DNA of 64,000 nt from Bacillus mycoides (lineage in GTDB: Bacteria; Bacillota; Bacilli; Bacillales; Bacillaceae_G), in the NCBI RefSeq assembly GCF_001757995.1, contig NZ_LXLV01000025.1, positions 150,201 to 214,200 on the forward strand, in the 5' to 3' direction. How positions within the stretch are numbered: position 1 is the first letter of the stretch; the number at the start of each line of letters is the position of its first letter. The translations under genes were made by a program, and so were the position numbers. Positions 43,784-52,596 of the stretch are shown piece after piece. The notes below the pieces were generated by a model. The model did not search any database. It had not been told where the DNA came from and saw only the letters and a list, made by a program, of their open reading frames with translations.

Positions 43784-44758
43784 TTATACATGAGAGATTT
43801 CTGTGATTTTTTCTGGTTCTTTATCTGGAACAGTAGGGCTATAAGTGAAAGTTTGGCCCAAAAAGAGAACATGAAGTTGTTCCCACGGTAGCATTCGTAA
43901 ATTCCAGTTATTACGAAGCCGTGTTACAGCTTCCCTTGGCGTTTCATCTGCTAGCGCAAAAGTACCGTAGTGCATTGGAATAAAGTGTGTAGCGTTTATA
44001 TCTAGATAGGCTTGCACAGCTTCTTCCGGTGAAACATGGGATACTTTCATAAACCATTCTGGTTCGTAGGCACCAATTGGCATGAGGGCAATATCGATTG
44101 AAAAACGTTTGCCGATCTCTTTAAATCCTTGGAAATAACCACTATCACCAGAAAAATAAATGGTTTCTGAAGAAGTCATATTATCAATGATCCATCCTCC
44201 CCAGTGAGAGGTGTTCATATCAAATAATGTTCTTCTCGTCCAGTGCTGGGCAGGTACGAAGTGAAAAGAGACTTCATCAATTGTTGTACTTTCCCACCAG
44301 TTGTATTCTTCTACATTGGTGAATTTTTTACGAGTAAATAATTTTTTTAGCCCAATAGGAACAAGGTATAAAATATCATCGTTTAGTTGGCGAAGAGATG
44401 AAAAGTCTAAATGATCGTAATGACCGTGTGAAATAAGAACGATATCGATTTTAGGTAGTTCTTTTATAGTGAGCCCTGGCTCAGTAAGTCGGGGAACTAA
44501 CTTTAATTTATTTGCCCATACTGGATCTGTTAAAATATTTAAGCCGTTCGTTTGAATGAGAAAAGTTGAATGACCAATCCATGTGACAGTCGTTTTTTCA
44601 AAGTTATTTAGTAGAAATTTACTTTGTTTAACAGGTGATTGTTCTACTAGAAAAGAAAAGTCTTTTTTGCTTTGCTTTCTCTCTTTACGCCAGCGTAAGA
44701 AGGAGCGAATTGATTTTTTTGTACTTACATTATCCATATTTTCATAGCGCTTAGCCAT
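43784..44758 (-). CDS. MBL-fold metal-dependent hydrolase (NAPE-PLD/UlaG-like)
   Basis: A 324-residue metallo-beta-lactamase-fold enzyme: WIGHSTFLIQTNG, VLISHGHYDHLD (metal His and Asp), HFVPAQHWTRRT, FSGDSGYF (bridging Asp) and PMHYGTFAL (His). The layout and TDPVW motif match the NAPE-phospholipase D/RomA group, which act on phosphodiesters of lipids or lactones. It has a basic N-terminus (SFLRWRKERKQSKK) but no membrane helix. ATG 44758 follows GAGGTG. Single gene. Confidence 0.9.
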   Translation of the reverse strand: MAKRYENMDNVSTKKSIRSFLRWRKERKQSKKDFSFLVEQSPVKQSKFLLNNFEKTTVTWIGHSTFLIQTNGLNILTDPVWANKLKLVPRLTEPGLTIKELPKIDIVLISHGHYDHLDFSSLRQLNDDILYLVPIGLKKLFTRKKFTNVEEYNWWESTTIDEVSFHFVPAQHWTRRTLFDMNTSHWGGWIIDNMTSSETIYFSGDSGYFQGFKEIGKRFSIDIALMPIGAYEPEWFMKVSHVSPEEAVQAYLDINATHFIPMHYGTFALADETPREAVTRLRNNWNLRMLPWEQLHVLFLGQTFTYSPTVPDKEPEKITEISHV

Positions 44759-45093
44759 GAACATCACCTCATTTAAAATCGTTGTAGTTGTATTGTACCG
44801 AAATGTTGTTAAGGAATACAGTGCTTAACATGGATTAATGTTTAAGTGATTGTAAAAAAATAGGAAGATTGATTTACAAATTTAACAATGAACTTTGTTT
44901 CGCCAATAATGGTTAGAGAAATAATAGTAGTAAAATATATTTTGTCTAGTAATTCGCTTGAAATAAAGAAGTAACATACGTAAATTCGTACGATTTCGTG
45001 AACAAATGATGTAAACAATTTTCTCATAGTGTTTACTTTTGTTATGATATACATAACTTACATAAATTAAGGGTAGAGAAAAGAGGTTTAATA
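44759..45093. other. Intergenic region between the MBL-fold gene and the SCO gene
   Basis: Divergent promoter region of about 335 bases, AT-rich. GTTTAC...TATGATATAC near 45028-45052 could be the SCO promoter. I see no gene with a ribosome site and no clear operator. Confidence 0.35.
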
Positions 45094-45681
45094 ATGAAGC
45101 GTTATCAAAAGTTAATTGGTCTTATGGTTGTATTTTGTCTCTTTGTACTTGCAGGTTGTAGCAGTTCAGGTTCAAAATTACGTAAACCGTTAAACTGGGA
45201 TTTAGAAACTTTCCAATTTACAAATCAAGAAGGAAAGCAGTTTGGTACAAAAGATTTAAAAGGGAAAGTCTGGGTAGCTGATTTCATGTTTACAAACTGT
45301 CAAACGGTTTGTCCGCCAATGACTGCTAATATGGCTAAATTACAAAAAATGGCTAAGGAAGAGAAATTGGATGTTCAGTTTGTTTCGTTTAGTGTAGATC
45401 CTGACCTTGATAAACCAGAAAATTTGAAAGCTTTCATTCAAAAGTTTACAGAAGATACAAGTAACTGGAACTTGTTAACAGGTTATTCACTGGAGGATAT
45501 TACAAAGTTTTCAAAAGATAACTTCCAATCGCTTGTAGATAAACCAGAGAATGGGCAAGTTATTCATGGAACATCATTTTTCTTAATTGATCAAAATGGG
45601 AAAGTAATGAAAAAATATAGTGGCATTAGTAATACGCCATACGAAGATATAATACGTGATATGAAGCGATTAGTGGATTAA
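45094..45681 (+). CDS. ypmQ: SCO1/SenC family copper chaperone, lipoprotein (YpmQ/BsSCO)
   Basis: A 195-residue lipoprotein: signal ending in lipobox LAGC (Cys22), then a thioredoxin fold with FTNCQTVCPP (copper Cys pair) and the His ligand in QVIHGTSFFLID. BsSCO delivers copper to the CuA site of cytochrome c oxidase and acts outside the membrane. AGAGAAAAGAGG precedes the ATG. It is a single gene with a terminator, as in B. subtilis where ypmQ lies in the same broad neighbourhood. Confidence 0.92.
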   Translation: MKRYQKLIGLMVVFCLFVLAGCSSSGSKLRKPLNWDLETFQFTNQEGKQFGTKDLKGKVWVADFMFTNCQTVCPPMTANMAKLQKMAKEEKLDVQFVSFSVDPDLDKPENLKAFIQKFTEDTSNWNLLTGYSLEDITKFSKDNFQSLVDKPENGQVIHGTSFFLIDQNGKVMKKYSGISNTPYEDIIRDMKRLVD

Positions 45682-45682
45682 A

Positions 45683-45713
45683 GAAGAAGGGTGCATAGCA
45701 CCCTTCTTTTTTT
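45683..45713 (+). terminator. Terminator after the SCO gene
   Basis: AAGAAGGGTGC / GCACCCTTCTT with T run; also close to the end of the convergent Hsp20 gene. Confidence 0.88.
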
Positions 45714-45715
45714 CA

Positions 45716-46180
45716 TTAGTCTATAGATAAAATGTCATGTTGCTGCGGAAGTTTCGGTGCACGAATTTCTAACACACCATTTTGATAGGAAGCTTTCGCT
45801 GCTTTTTTATTAATGGAGTATGGTAACTTAATCATTCTTGCTGCTTCTGAAATGGAACGTTCTCGGCGATAATAGTTATGAGATGTTTGTTCTTCTGTCT
45901 CTTCAAGGATATCTTCTTTTACAGAGACTTTTAAGTATTCGGTTTGTATTTCAATTTGAATTTGTTCTTTTTGTATACCTGGTAGTTCAGCTGTAACAAC
46001 GAGTTCTTCACCAACTTCATATAAATCTACAGGAAATGTTAATAAACGATTTCCTTTTTGGAAAAAATGATTCAAATCAGCGATTACGCTACGAAGAGGT
46101 GTTTGCTCAAAAAAATCATCAATTTGCTTTAAATAATTGCGAACCGGTGGGCGAGAAGTATCTTTTTTTTCTTCACTCAT
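45716..46180 (-). CDS. Hsp20/alpha-crystallin family small heat shock protein
   Basis: A 154-residue protein with an N-terminal arm (about 1-50) and an alpha-crystallin domain (about 50-145): FPVDLYEVGEELVVTAELPGIQKEQIQIEI, RRERSISEAARMIKLPYSINKKAAKASYQNGVLEIRAPK. It lacks the usual C-terminal I-x-I/V tail apart from DILSID. Such proteins are ATP-independent holdases; some Bacillus members are spore-coat related. AGGAGGGAATACC precedes the ATG. No CIRCE element was seen upstream. Confidence 0.9.
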   Translation of the reverse strand: MSEEKKDTSRPPVRNYLKQIDDFFEQTPLRSVIADLNHFFQKGNRLLTFPVDLYEVGEELVVTAELPGIQKEQIQIEIQTEYLKVSVKEDILEETEEQTSHNYYRRERSISEAARMIKLPYSINKKAAKASYQNGVLEIRAPKLPQQHDILSID

Positions 46181-46397
46181 GGTATTCCCTCCTAGAAATC
46201 AATTTGCAATATCATATGACAAAAGCGGAGAAAGGTGAGTGCCTAGTTTTCATGTTTTCATAAAAAAATGTTAAAAATGTGAAATGGAGTGATTTTTTTA
46301 TAGTTTTTGGTCGCCATATTCAGTTGATTATGCTAGTATAAATAGGGTTGATATAGTAGTATTGAGACAGAATGAAAACTGAAAGAGGGTAAGAAGT

Positions 46398-48299
46398 ATG
46401 TGTGGTTTTGTAGGATGTTTATGTGAAAACCCTAGAGAGTTTTCAGAAACAGAAAAACATCAATTTGAAAATATGAACACGATGATTTTCCACCGCGGTC
46501 CAGATGACGAAGGATATTTTCGTGATGAACATGTACAATTTGGCTTCCGCCGTTTAAGTATCATTGACTTAGAGGCAGGACATCAGCCGCTAACTTATGA
46601 AAATGATCGATATGTAATTATTTTTAATGGTGAAATTTACAACTATGTAGAATTACGTGAAATGTTACTTGAAAAAGGTGCAACTTTTGCAACACAATCT
46701 GATACAGAAGTTATCATTGCATTGTATGCACATATGAAAGAAAAATGTGTAGACTACCTTCGTGGTATGTTCGCATTTATGATTTGGGATCGTGAAGAAA
46801 AGAAACTTTTCGGTGCACGTGACCACTTTGGTATTAAACCTTTATACATCGCGCAACAAGGTGATACTACATTCTTCGCATCTGAGAAGAAAAGTATTAT
46901 GCATGTATTGGAAGATAAAGGGGTAAACCCAAAGTCATTACAACACTACTTTACGTACCAATATGGTCCAGAGCCAGAAACATTAACAATTGATGTTAAC
47001 AAAATTGAGCCTGGTCATTACTTCGTAAAAGAAATCGGTAAAGAGATGGAAATTCATCGTTACTGGAATCCTTATTTCAACGCTTCAAGCGCAACGAAAG
47101 AGGAACATATCCAAGCAATTCGTGATGTATTATACGATTCTGTAAAAGTGCATATGCGTAGTGATGTACCAGTAGGTTCTTTCTTATCTGGTGGTATCGA
47201 TTCATCTATTATTGCTTCTATCGCAAGAGAAATGAATCCAAATCTATTAACATTCTCTATTGGTTTCGAACAACGTGGTTTCAGTGAAGTTGATGTTGCG
47301 AAAGAAACTGCTGAGAAATTAGGAGTTAAAAACCATAACGTATTCATTACAGCGCAAGAATTTATGGATGAGTTCCCAAAAATCATTTGGCATATGGATG
47401 ATCCTTTAGCGGATCCAGCAGCTGTACCATTGTATTTCGTTGCGAAAGAAGCGCGTAAACATGTAACGGTTGTTCTTTCTGGTGAAGGTGCAGACGAGCT
47501 ATTTGGTGGATATAACATTTATCGTGAGCCAAACTCTTTAAAAATGTTCTCTTACATTCCTAGCCCAGGAAAGAGTGTTCTAAAGGCATTAAGTGGTGCT
47601 CTTAAAGAAGGGTTTAAAGGAAAAAGCTTCTTAGAGCGTGGATGTACGCCAATTGAAGAGCGTTACTATGGAAATGCGAAAATCTTCCGTGAAGAAGAGA
47701 AAGCTGAATTAATGAAGTATTACGATGAAAGTGTTAACTATATGGATATCACGAAACCATTGTATAACGAAATTAAAGATTATGATGATGTAAGTAAAAT
47801 GCAGTACATTGATATGTTCACATGGTTACGCGGCGATATTTTATTAAAAGCTGATAAAATGACGATGGCAAATTCATTAGAACTTCGTGTACCGTTCTTA
47901 GATAAAGAAGTATTTGACGTTGCATCTAAAATTCCGACAGAATTTAAAATTGCAAACGGAACAACGAAAGCTATATTACGTGAAGCTGCTCGTGGAATTG
48001 TTCCGGATCACGTGTTAGATCGTAAAAAGCTTGGATTCCCAGTACCAATTCGTCACTGGTTAAAAGATGAAATGCACGATTGGGCTGTAAATATTATTAA
48101 AGAAAGCAAAACTGAGCATTTAATCGACAAACAGTATGTATTAAACTTACTGGAAGCACATTGTGCAGATAAAGGCGATTATAGCCGTAAAATTTGGACT
48201 GTACTTGCGTTTATGGTATGGCATCAAATTTATGTTGAGCATAAATACGATACGAATAAGTTCCACGAAGAAACAAAGCGTGCGTATAGCTTAGTTTAA
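46398..48299 (+). CDS. asnB: Asparagine synthetase (glutamine-hydrolysing)
   Basis: A 633-residue AsnB: Cys2 nucleophile of the N-terminal glutamine amidotransferase domain (MCGFVG, FHRGPDDEG, FNGEIYNY), and an ATP-dependent synthetase domain from about 220 with SGGIDSS and VVLSGEGADELFGGYN. It makes Asn from Asp with glutamine, AMP and pyrophosphate. The length equals B. subtilis AsnB. AGAGGGTAAG precedes ATG. It is monocistronic with a strong terminator. No T-box precedes it. Confidence 0.95.
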   Translation: MCGFVGCLCENPREFSETEKHQFENMNTMIFHRGPDDEGYFRDEHVQFGFRRLSIIDLEAGHQPLTYENDRYVIIFNGEIYNYVELREMLLEKGATFATQSDTEVIIALYAHMKEKCVDYLRGMFAFMIWDREEKKLFGARDHFGIKPLYIAQQGDTTFFASEKKSIMHVLEDKGVNPKSLQHYFTYQYGPEPETLTIDVNKIEPGHYFVKEIGKEMEIHRYWNPYFNASSATKEEHIQAIRDVLYDSVKVHMRSDVPVGSFLSGGIDSSIIASIAREMNPNLLTFSIGFEQRGFSEVDVAKETAEKLGVKNHNVFITAQEFMDEFPKIIWHMDDPLADPAAVPLYFVAKEARKHVTVVLSGEGADELFGGYNIYREPNSLKMFSYIPSPGKSVLKALSGALKEGFKGKSFLERGCTPIEERYYGNAKIFREEEKAELMKYYDESVNYMDITKPLYNEIKDYDDVSKMQYIDMFTWLRGDILLKADKMTMANSLELRVPFLDKEVFDVASKIPTEFKIANGTTKAILREAARGIVPDHVLDRKKLGFPVPIRHWLKDEMHDWAVNIIKESKTEHLIDKQYVLNLLEAHCADKGDYSRKIWTVLAFMVWHQIYVEHKYDTNKFHEETKRAYSLV

Positions 48300-48340
48300 T
48301 AAAAAACCTTAAGATCGCATTCGATCTTAAGGTTTTTTTC
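48300..48340 (+). terminator. Terminator after asnB
   Basis: AAAAAACCTTAAGATCG / CGATCTTAAGGTTTTTT. Confidence 0.93.
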
Positions 48341-48390
48341 ATAAATTGCATTTATTATTGATACAATAATAGTAAAAGGATGGACAACAT

Positions 48391-48750
48391 ATGATTACGT
48401 TTGAGAAAGTAAATACAGAAAATGAAAGCGCTGTAAAAGAAATGTTTCACTCACACAGCTTAGATATGAAAATGGTTCAGTATTGTGTAAAAGTTGATGA
48501 TACATATATTGGTGTAATAGATTATAGCGTTCAAGAAGAGAGTGCTATTTTGTCACAGTTAATTATTCATTTTGATTATCAAGGTTATGGATACGGGACA
48601 AATACGTATTTTACATTTGAAGAAATGATGAAACAGAGAAATGTGAAAGAAATAAAAGTATTGCAAGAGATGTTTACGGAACAAGCTAAATCTTTCATAG
48701 AGGGATCTGGTTTTAGTGAGGAAAATGGAATGTATGTAAAGAAAATATAG
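48391..48750 (+). CDS. Small GNAT-like acetyltransferase
   Basis: A 119-residue protein with a short GNAT core: VKVDDTYIGVIDYSVQEESAILSQLIIHFDYQGYGYGTNTYFTFEEM, where QGYGYGT is the acetyl-CoA loop, and the end FIEGSGFSEENGMYVKKI. It is shorter than usual and lacks the first strands' acceptor part. Substrate unknown. AAAGGATG precedes the ATG. The next gene begins 45 bases later and is likely co-transcribed. Confidence 0.78.
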   Translation: MITFEKVNTENESAVKEMFHSHSLDMKMVQYCVKVDDTYIGVIDYSVQEESAILSQLIIHFDYQGYGYGTNTYFTFEEMMKQRNVKEIKVLQEMFTEQAKSFIEGSGFSEENGMYVKKI

Positions 48751-48795
48751 TGAATATTGATTGCTTGATGAAATGAATATGGGGTAGGTGAACGT

Positions 48796-49131
48796 ATGAC
48801 GATGACTGCTGGTCTTGTATTAGTTGGAAGTTGTTTCATTGTAGCAGAATTATGTCAGATTTTCATTCGAAAAAGAATGTATAAGAAGAGAAGACCATAT
48901 GAATTACAATATATACCCGTGTTTGTAATTTTGTTTTGCATGTTATTTGTATTACAAAACGCATCTCATTTCCCGCCTCTTTTGAACATCTTTTTGAAGT
49001 TTGGTTTGCTATATAGCGGCGTTGGAATATTTCTTTTATTTCTTTTATTTTGCGTACGCTACATCCACTATCAATCATACATATTCATTTTAAATTGGTT
49101 AAAAAAAAGTGATAGAACCCCCCTTACATAA
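48796..49131 (+). CDS. Small membrane protein of unknown function
   Basis: A 111-residue protein with three hydrophobic segments (TAGLVLVGSCFIVAELCQIF, IPVFVILFCMLFVLQN, FGLLYSGVGIFLLFLLFCV) separated by basic loops (RKRMYKKRRPYE). Positive-inside layout suggests a Nout-like first helix and three spans. GGGGTAGGTGAACGT precedes the ATG. The terminator following asnB's neighbours overlaps its last codons. Family unknown. Confidence 0.7.
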   Translation: MTMTAGLVLVGSCFIVAELCQIFIRKRMYKKRRPYELQYIPVFVILFCMLFVLQNASHFPPLLNIFLKFGLLYSGVGIFLLFLLFCVRYIHYQSYIFILNWLKKSDRTPLT

Positions 49132-49143
49132 GGGGTTTTTTTA
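49115..49143 (+). terminator. Terminator overlapping the end of the small membrane protein gene
   Basis: AACCCCCCTTA / TAAGGGGTTT with T run. Confidence 0.82.
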
Positions 49144-49236
49144 TTTGTACTTGTAACGGAACTTGTACAATTAACATAAAATAGGACGAGTAGAAATGAA
49201 AGCTTATTACAATAAAGAAAGGAACGAAAAAGATAT

Positions 49237-50238
49237 ATGAAACTTGTTATAGACGCAGGGCATGGTGGATATGATTCTGGTGCTGTTGGTAATGGGTTAG
49301 TGGAAAAAGAGTTAACACTTCAAATTGCTAGACGTGTGCGAGATATTTTATCTGCAAATTACCCAATCAATATTAAAATGACACGTGATAGTGATGTGTT
49401 TATCTCTTTATCAGAACGTGCTAATATTGCTAATTCATTTGGTGCAGATTATTTTATCTCATTTCACATTAATAGTGGCGGTGGCACTGGATTTGAAAGT
49501 TATATTTACAACGCGCTATCTAATAGTAGTTCCGCATATGAAAAGCAACAAAAAATGCATGCAGCAGTCAATCCTGTATTAACGAAATATGGTCTTCGTG
49601 ATCGAGGGGCAAAAAAAGCAAATTATGCGGTACTAAGAGAGACTGCAATGGATGCAATTTTAACTGAGACTGCTTTTATTGATACAACGTTTGATGCTAA
49701 TTTATTGAAAAACCCACAATTTATTGAAGATTTAAGTCAAGCATATGCAAACGGAATAGCAGCTATCTTTGGAGTAGCTCCAAATCCGAATCCTCCCAAT
49801 CCAAAACCTCCAAATCCTCAGCCAACACCACAAACGAAGGGGATTGCTTATATCCTTGGGAAAAATGTGAATTTAAGAAGTGGTCCATCAGCGTCTTCTT
49901 CGGTTATTCGTCAACTCAACTCTCCAGAATCTTATGTCGTATATCAGGAAAGTAACGGGTGGTTAGATTTAGGAAATGGACAATGGGTGTATAATGACCC
50001 TTCGTATATTAATTTTGTAAAGACGAGCAATAGTGATGGAAGTCCAATTGGTGTCGCTTATATACAAGGAACGAATGTGAACTTAAGAAGTGGTCCATCA
50101 ACATCTTCTTCAGTTATTCGTAAATTAAATAATCCGGAATCGTATTTAGTATATATTAATCAAAACGGTTGGTTGAACCTTGGTGGAAATCAGTGGGTGT
50201 ATAATGATCCGTCATATATTAAATATAATCAATATTGA
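49237..50238 (+). CDS. N-acetylmuramoyl-L-alanine amidase with two SH3 wall-binding repeats
   Basis: A 333-residue lysin. Residues 1-175: Amidase_3 domain with zinc residues in VIDAGHGG (His9), the VEKE Glu, FHIN (His) and the catalytic ETAFID. Residues about 178-200: a Pro/Asn linker. Residues about 203-262 and 274-333: two bacterial SH3 repeats, each with NVNLRSGPS.SSSVIR and ending WVYNDPSYI. There is no signal peptide, as in phage endolysins, but no holin or prophage genes lie nearby. It cuts the peptide from MurNAc and could act in lysis or mother cell lysis. The start has AAAGGAACG some distance ahead. Confidence 0.92.
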   Translation: MKLVIDAGHGGYDSGAVGNGLVEKELTLQIARRVRDILSANYPINIKMTRDSDVFISLSERANIANSFGADYFISFHINSGGGTGFESYIYNALSNSSSAYEKQQKMHAAVNPVLTKYGLRDRGAKKANYAVLRETAMDAILTETAFIDTTFDANLLKNPQFIEDLSQAYANGIAAIFGVAPNPNPPNPKPPNPQPTPQTKGIAYILGKNVNLRSGPSASSSVIRQLNSPESYVVYQESNGWLDLGNGQWVYNDPSYINFVKTSNSDGSPIGVAYIQGTNVNLRSGPSTSSSVIRKLNNPESYLVYINQNGWLNLGGNQWVYNDPSYIKYNQY

Positions 50239-50248
50239 AAAGTATAAT

Positions 50249-50292
50249 TGAACATGTCTCCATCTTATTGCTGAGATGGAGACATGTTTTTG
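50249..50292 (+). terminator. Terminator after the amidase gene
   Basis: AACATGTCTCCATCT / AGATGGAGACATGTT with T run. Confidence 0.92.
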
Positions 50293-50459
50293 TATTACTT
50301 ATGTTATTTGTTGACTGGAATAATAATTACTTTCTTATGGTCATTGATTTTTCAAATGTTTCGAATGAAAAAATGAGGATTAAAGACGGATATATATGTA
50401 TTTCGAATGGGGACGAGTGTCTAAATTATATGTATTTAAAAAGTTTTCTGATATATGTA

Positions 50460-50514
50460 TTGACAATATGTAAGATATGCATTATTCTTTTGAATGTTAT
50501 TGATAATCACTTTC
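50460..50514 (+). promoter_or_regulatory. Promoter and Fur-like box of the siderophore-binding lipoprotein gene
   Basis: TTGACA (50460-50465), 17-bp spacer, TATTCT (50483-50488). TGATAATCACTTTCA (50500-50514) matches the 7-1-7 Fur consensus TGATAATNATTATCA at 12 of 14 fixed positions and lies at the transcription start. This suggests iron control. Confidence 0.6.
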
Positions 50515-50528
50515 AACTAGGAGGACAT

Positions 50529-51491
50529 ATGACACGAACTAAAAATATGCTTATACTTTGCATTATGTTACTAATGGTCATAATCGCAGGGTGTGGTAAA
50601 GAAGAGAAGAAAGAAAACGATACATCAGTAAAGGCAAAAGATTCATATAGTATAAAGCATGCAATGGGCGAAACGACAGTAAATGGGACACCGAAAAAAG
50701 TTGTTATATTAACAAATGAAGGTGCGGAGGCTCTTCTAGCTGTCGGAGTAACGCCAGTTGGAACTACAAAACCACGTGCTGGTGATGAATGGTATCCTCA
50801 TTTAGCGAAAGAGTTAAAAGATACGAAAGTTGTAGGAACTGAGCGTGATATTAATTTAGAGGCAGTTATGAAGCTTAAGCCGGATTTAATTATCGGGAAT
50901 AAAATGCGTCATGAAAAAATATATGAGCAATTGAACGAAATAGCGCCAACTGTATATGCTGAAACGTTGCGAGGGGATTGGAAGGAAAACTTTACGCTCT
51001 ATACAAAAGCTGTAAATAAAGAAAAAGAAGGCCAAAAGGCAATTGAAGATTATAAAAAGCGTATTGAAGGAATGAAAGAGAAGTTAGGAGATAAATTGAA
51101 TTCTAAAGTTTCTATTATTCGCTTCGTACCAGGTGATGTTCGGATTTATCAGAAAAACTCATTCTCAGGTGTTGTTTTAAATGATGTTGGATTTAAGCGA
51201 CCGCCACTACAAGATAAAGATGAATTTGCGATAAAAGGAATTACAAAAGAACAAATACCGAATATGGATGGGGACTACATATTCTACTTCACATCTGATA
51301 AAGATGCAGATAAGAATAACGAAGGAACCACGTTAGCAAAAGAATGGACAGAAGATCCACTCTTTAAGCAGCTACAGGCTTCTAAAGACAATAAAGTATT
51401 CCAAGTGGATGAAGTAATTTGGAATACAGCAGGCGGTATTAAAGCTGCAAACTTAATGCTAGATGATATTGAAAAATATTTTTTAAAATAA
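50529..51491 (+). CDS. Iron(III)-siderophore ABC transporter substrate-binding lipoprotein
   Basis: A 320-residue class III binding protein. Lipobox IIAGC (Cys22), then the two lobes with PKKVVILTNEGAEALLAVGVTPVGTT, KLKPDLIIGNKMRHEKIYEQLNEIAPTV and the C-terminal FQVDEVIWNTAGGIKAANLMLDDIEKYF. It resembles the YhfQ/YfiY type that binds hydroxamate or citrate siderophores; the ligand is not certain. No permease or ATPase gene is beside it, so it must share a transporter encoded elsewhere, as several Bacillus solo binding proteins do. AGGAGGACAT precedes ATG 50529; frames further upstream are not supported. Confidence 0.9.
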   Translation: MTRTKNMLILCIMLLMVIIAGCGKEEKKENDTSVKAKDSYSIKHAMGETTVNGTPKKVVILTNEGAEALLAVGVTPVGTTKPRAGDEWYPHLAKELKDTKVVGTERDINLEAVMKLKPDLIIGNKMRHEKIYEQLNEIAPTVYAETLRGDWKENFTLYTKAVNKEKEGQKAIEDYKKRIEGMKEKLGDKLNSKVSIIRFVPGDVRIYQKNSFSGVVLNDVGFKRPPLQDKDEFAIKGITKEQIPNMDGDYIFYFTSDKDADKNNEGTTLAKEWTEDPLFKQLQASKDNKVFQVDEVIWNTAGGIKAANLMLDDIEKYFLK

Positions 51492-51501
51492 ATGAATGGT
51501 G

Positions 51502-51537
51502 GAGTGCATCACTTTAAATAGGTGATGTACTTTTTTG
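51502..51537 (+). terminator. Terminator after the binding protein gene
   Basis: AGTGCATCAC / GTGATGTACT with T run. Confidence 0.82.
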
Positions 51538-51622
51538 TTTGTTTAAATACAGAAAATTCCTTCTTTTGCGTGTGGATAAGTTGTACAATAAAACCAATCA
51601 TGGAATAAAGGAGTGGGAAGGA

Positions 51623-52498
51623 ATGAAAGCTACTCATAAAGATTGGATTTTGTTTAACGGAAGAATTGTAAATACGAAAAAAGAACAGCCGATGGTTGCA
51701 TTAGAAGAGCGAGGACTCCAATTTGGTGATGGCATATATGAGGTATTTAGGCTATACGATGGGAAGCCTCATTTATTAGACTTACATTTGGAACGCTTTT
51801 TTAAATCTATGAGGGAAATAAATATTGTTCCGCCGTTTACAAAGGAAGAGTTAGTTGAAGAACTTCATCAAATGATTGAAAGAAATCAATTTCAAGAGGA
51901 TGGGAATGTGTATCTTCAAATATCACGTGGAGCTCAAGCGCGAAATCATGTGTATGAAAAAGATTTACAGTCAACATATTTTGCGAATATCGTTTCGTTT
52001 CCAAGACCTACTGCTACTATGGAACAAGGAATAAAGGTTACTGTAGAAGAGGATATACGCTGGAAGTTCTGTCATATAAAATCTTTAAACCTTCTACCTA
52101 ATATCATGATTAAAAATAAAATAAACGAGCAAGGGTATCAAGAAGCGATATTAGTACGAGATGGAATTGTAACAGAAGGGTGTCATTCGAATTTCTTTAT
52201 GGTGAAAAATAATAAATTAATTACACATCCGGCCGATAATTTCATTCTACACGGCATTACTCGCCACTACGTAATTACATTAGCGAAAGCTTTACATATT
52301 GAAGTAGAAGAGCGTGAATTCTCATTGCAAGAAGTATACGAGGCTGACGAATGTTTCTATACAGCGACACCACTTGAAATATTCCCTGTTGTTCAAATTG
52401 GTGATGAGAAGTTTGGAAGCGGCGAAAGAGGACCAATTACGAAAAAACTACAAGCTGCATATGAAGAAAGTATTAGTTTGTTTAAAGTGAAAAATTAA
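51623..52498 (+). CDS. dat: D-amino acid transaminase (class IV)
   Basis: A 291-residue PLP enzyme: FNGRIVNTKKEQ, LQFGDGIYEVFRLYDGKPHLLDLHLERF (phosphate/Arg contacts), the PLP Lys in IKSLNLLPNIM, and the second cap VTEGCHSNFFMVKNN. Class IV with a DGIYEV opening points to D-alanine aminotransferase, which makes D-Glu and D-Ala for the cell wall, but branched-chain and 4-amino-4-deoxychorismate enzymes share much of this. ATG 51623 follows GGGAAGGA. Monocistronic with a terminator. Confidence 0.9.
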   Translation: MKATHKDWILFNGRIVNTKKEQPMVALEERGLQFGDGIYEVFRLYDGKPHLLDLHLERFFKSMREINIVPPFTKEELVEELHQMIERNQFQEDGNVYLQISRGAQARNHVYEKDLQSTYFANIVSFPRPTATMEQGIKVTVEEDIRWKFCHIKSLNLLPNIMIKNKINEQGYQEAILVRDGIVTEGCHSNFFMVKNNKLITHPADNFILHGITRHYVITLAKALHIEVEEREFSLQEVYEADECFYTATPLEIFPVVQIGDEKFGSGERGPITKKLQAAYEESISLFKVKN

Positions 52499-52506
52499 TA
52501 ATGAGG

Positions 52507-52538
52507 AAAAAAGCTGGTATTCCCCCAGCTTTTTTTCA
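52507..52538 (+). terminator. Terminator after dat
   Basis: AAAAAAGCTGG / CCAGCTTTTTTT. Confidence 0.9.
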
Positions 52539-52596
52539 TGCTATAATTCAATCATAGGACAAATTTTGAAAACGCTGTAAAAAGGGGATTTAATGT

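Noticed and set aside
47072-47518. 148-codon frame antisense to asnB
   Set aside because: Lies within the conserved synthetase domain; no start signals.
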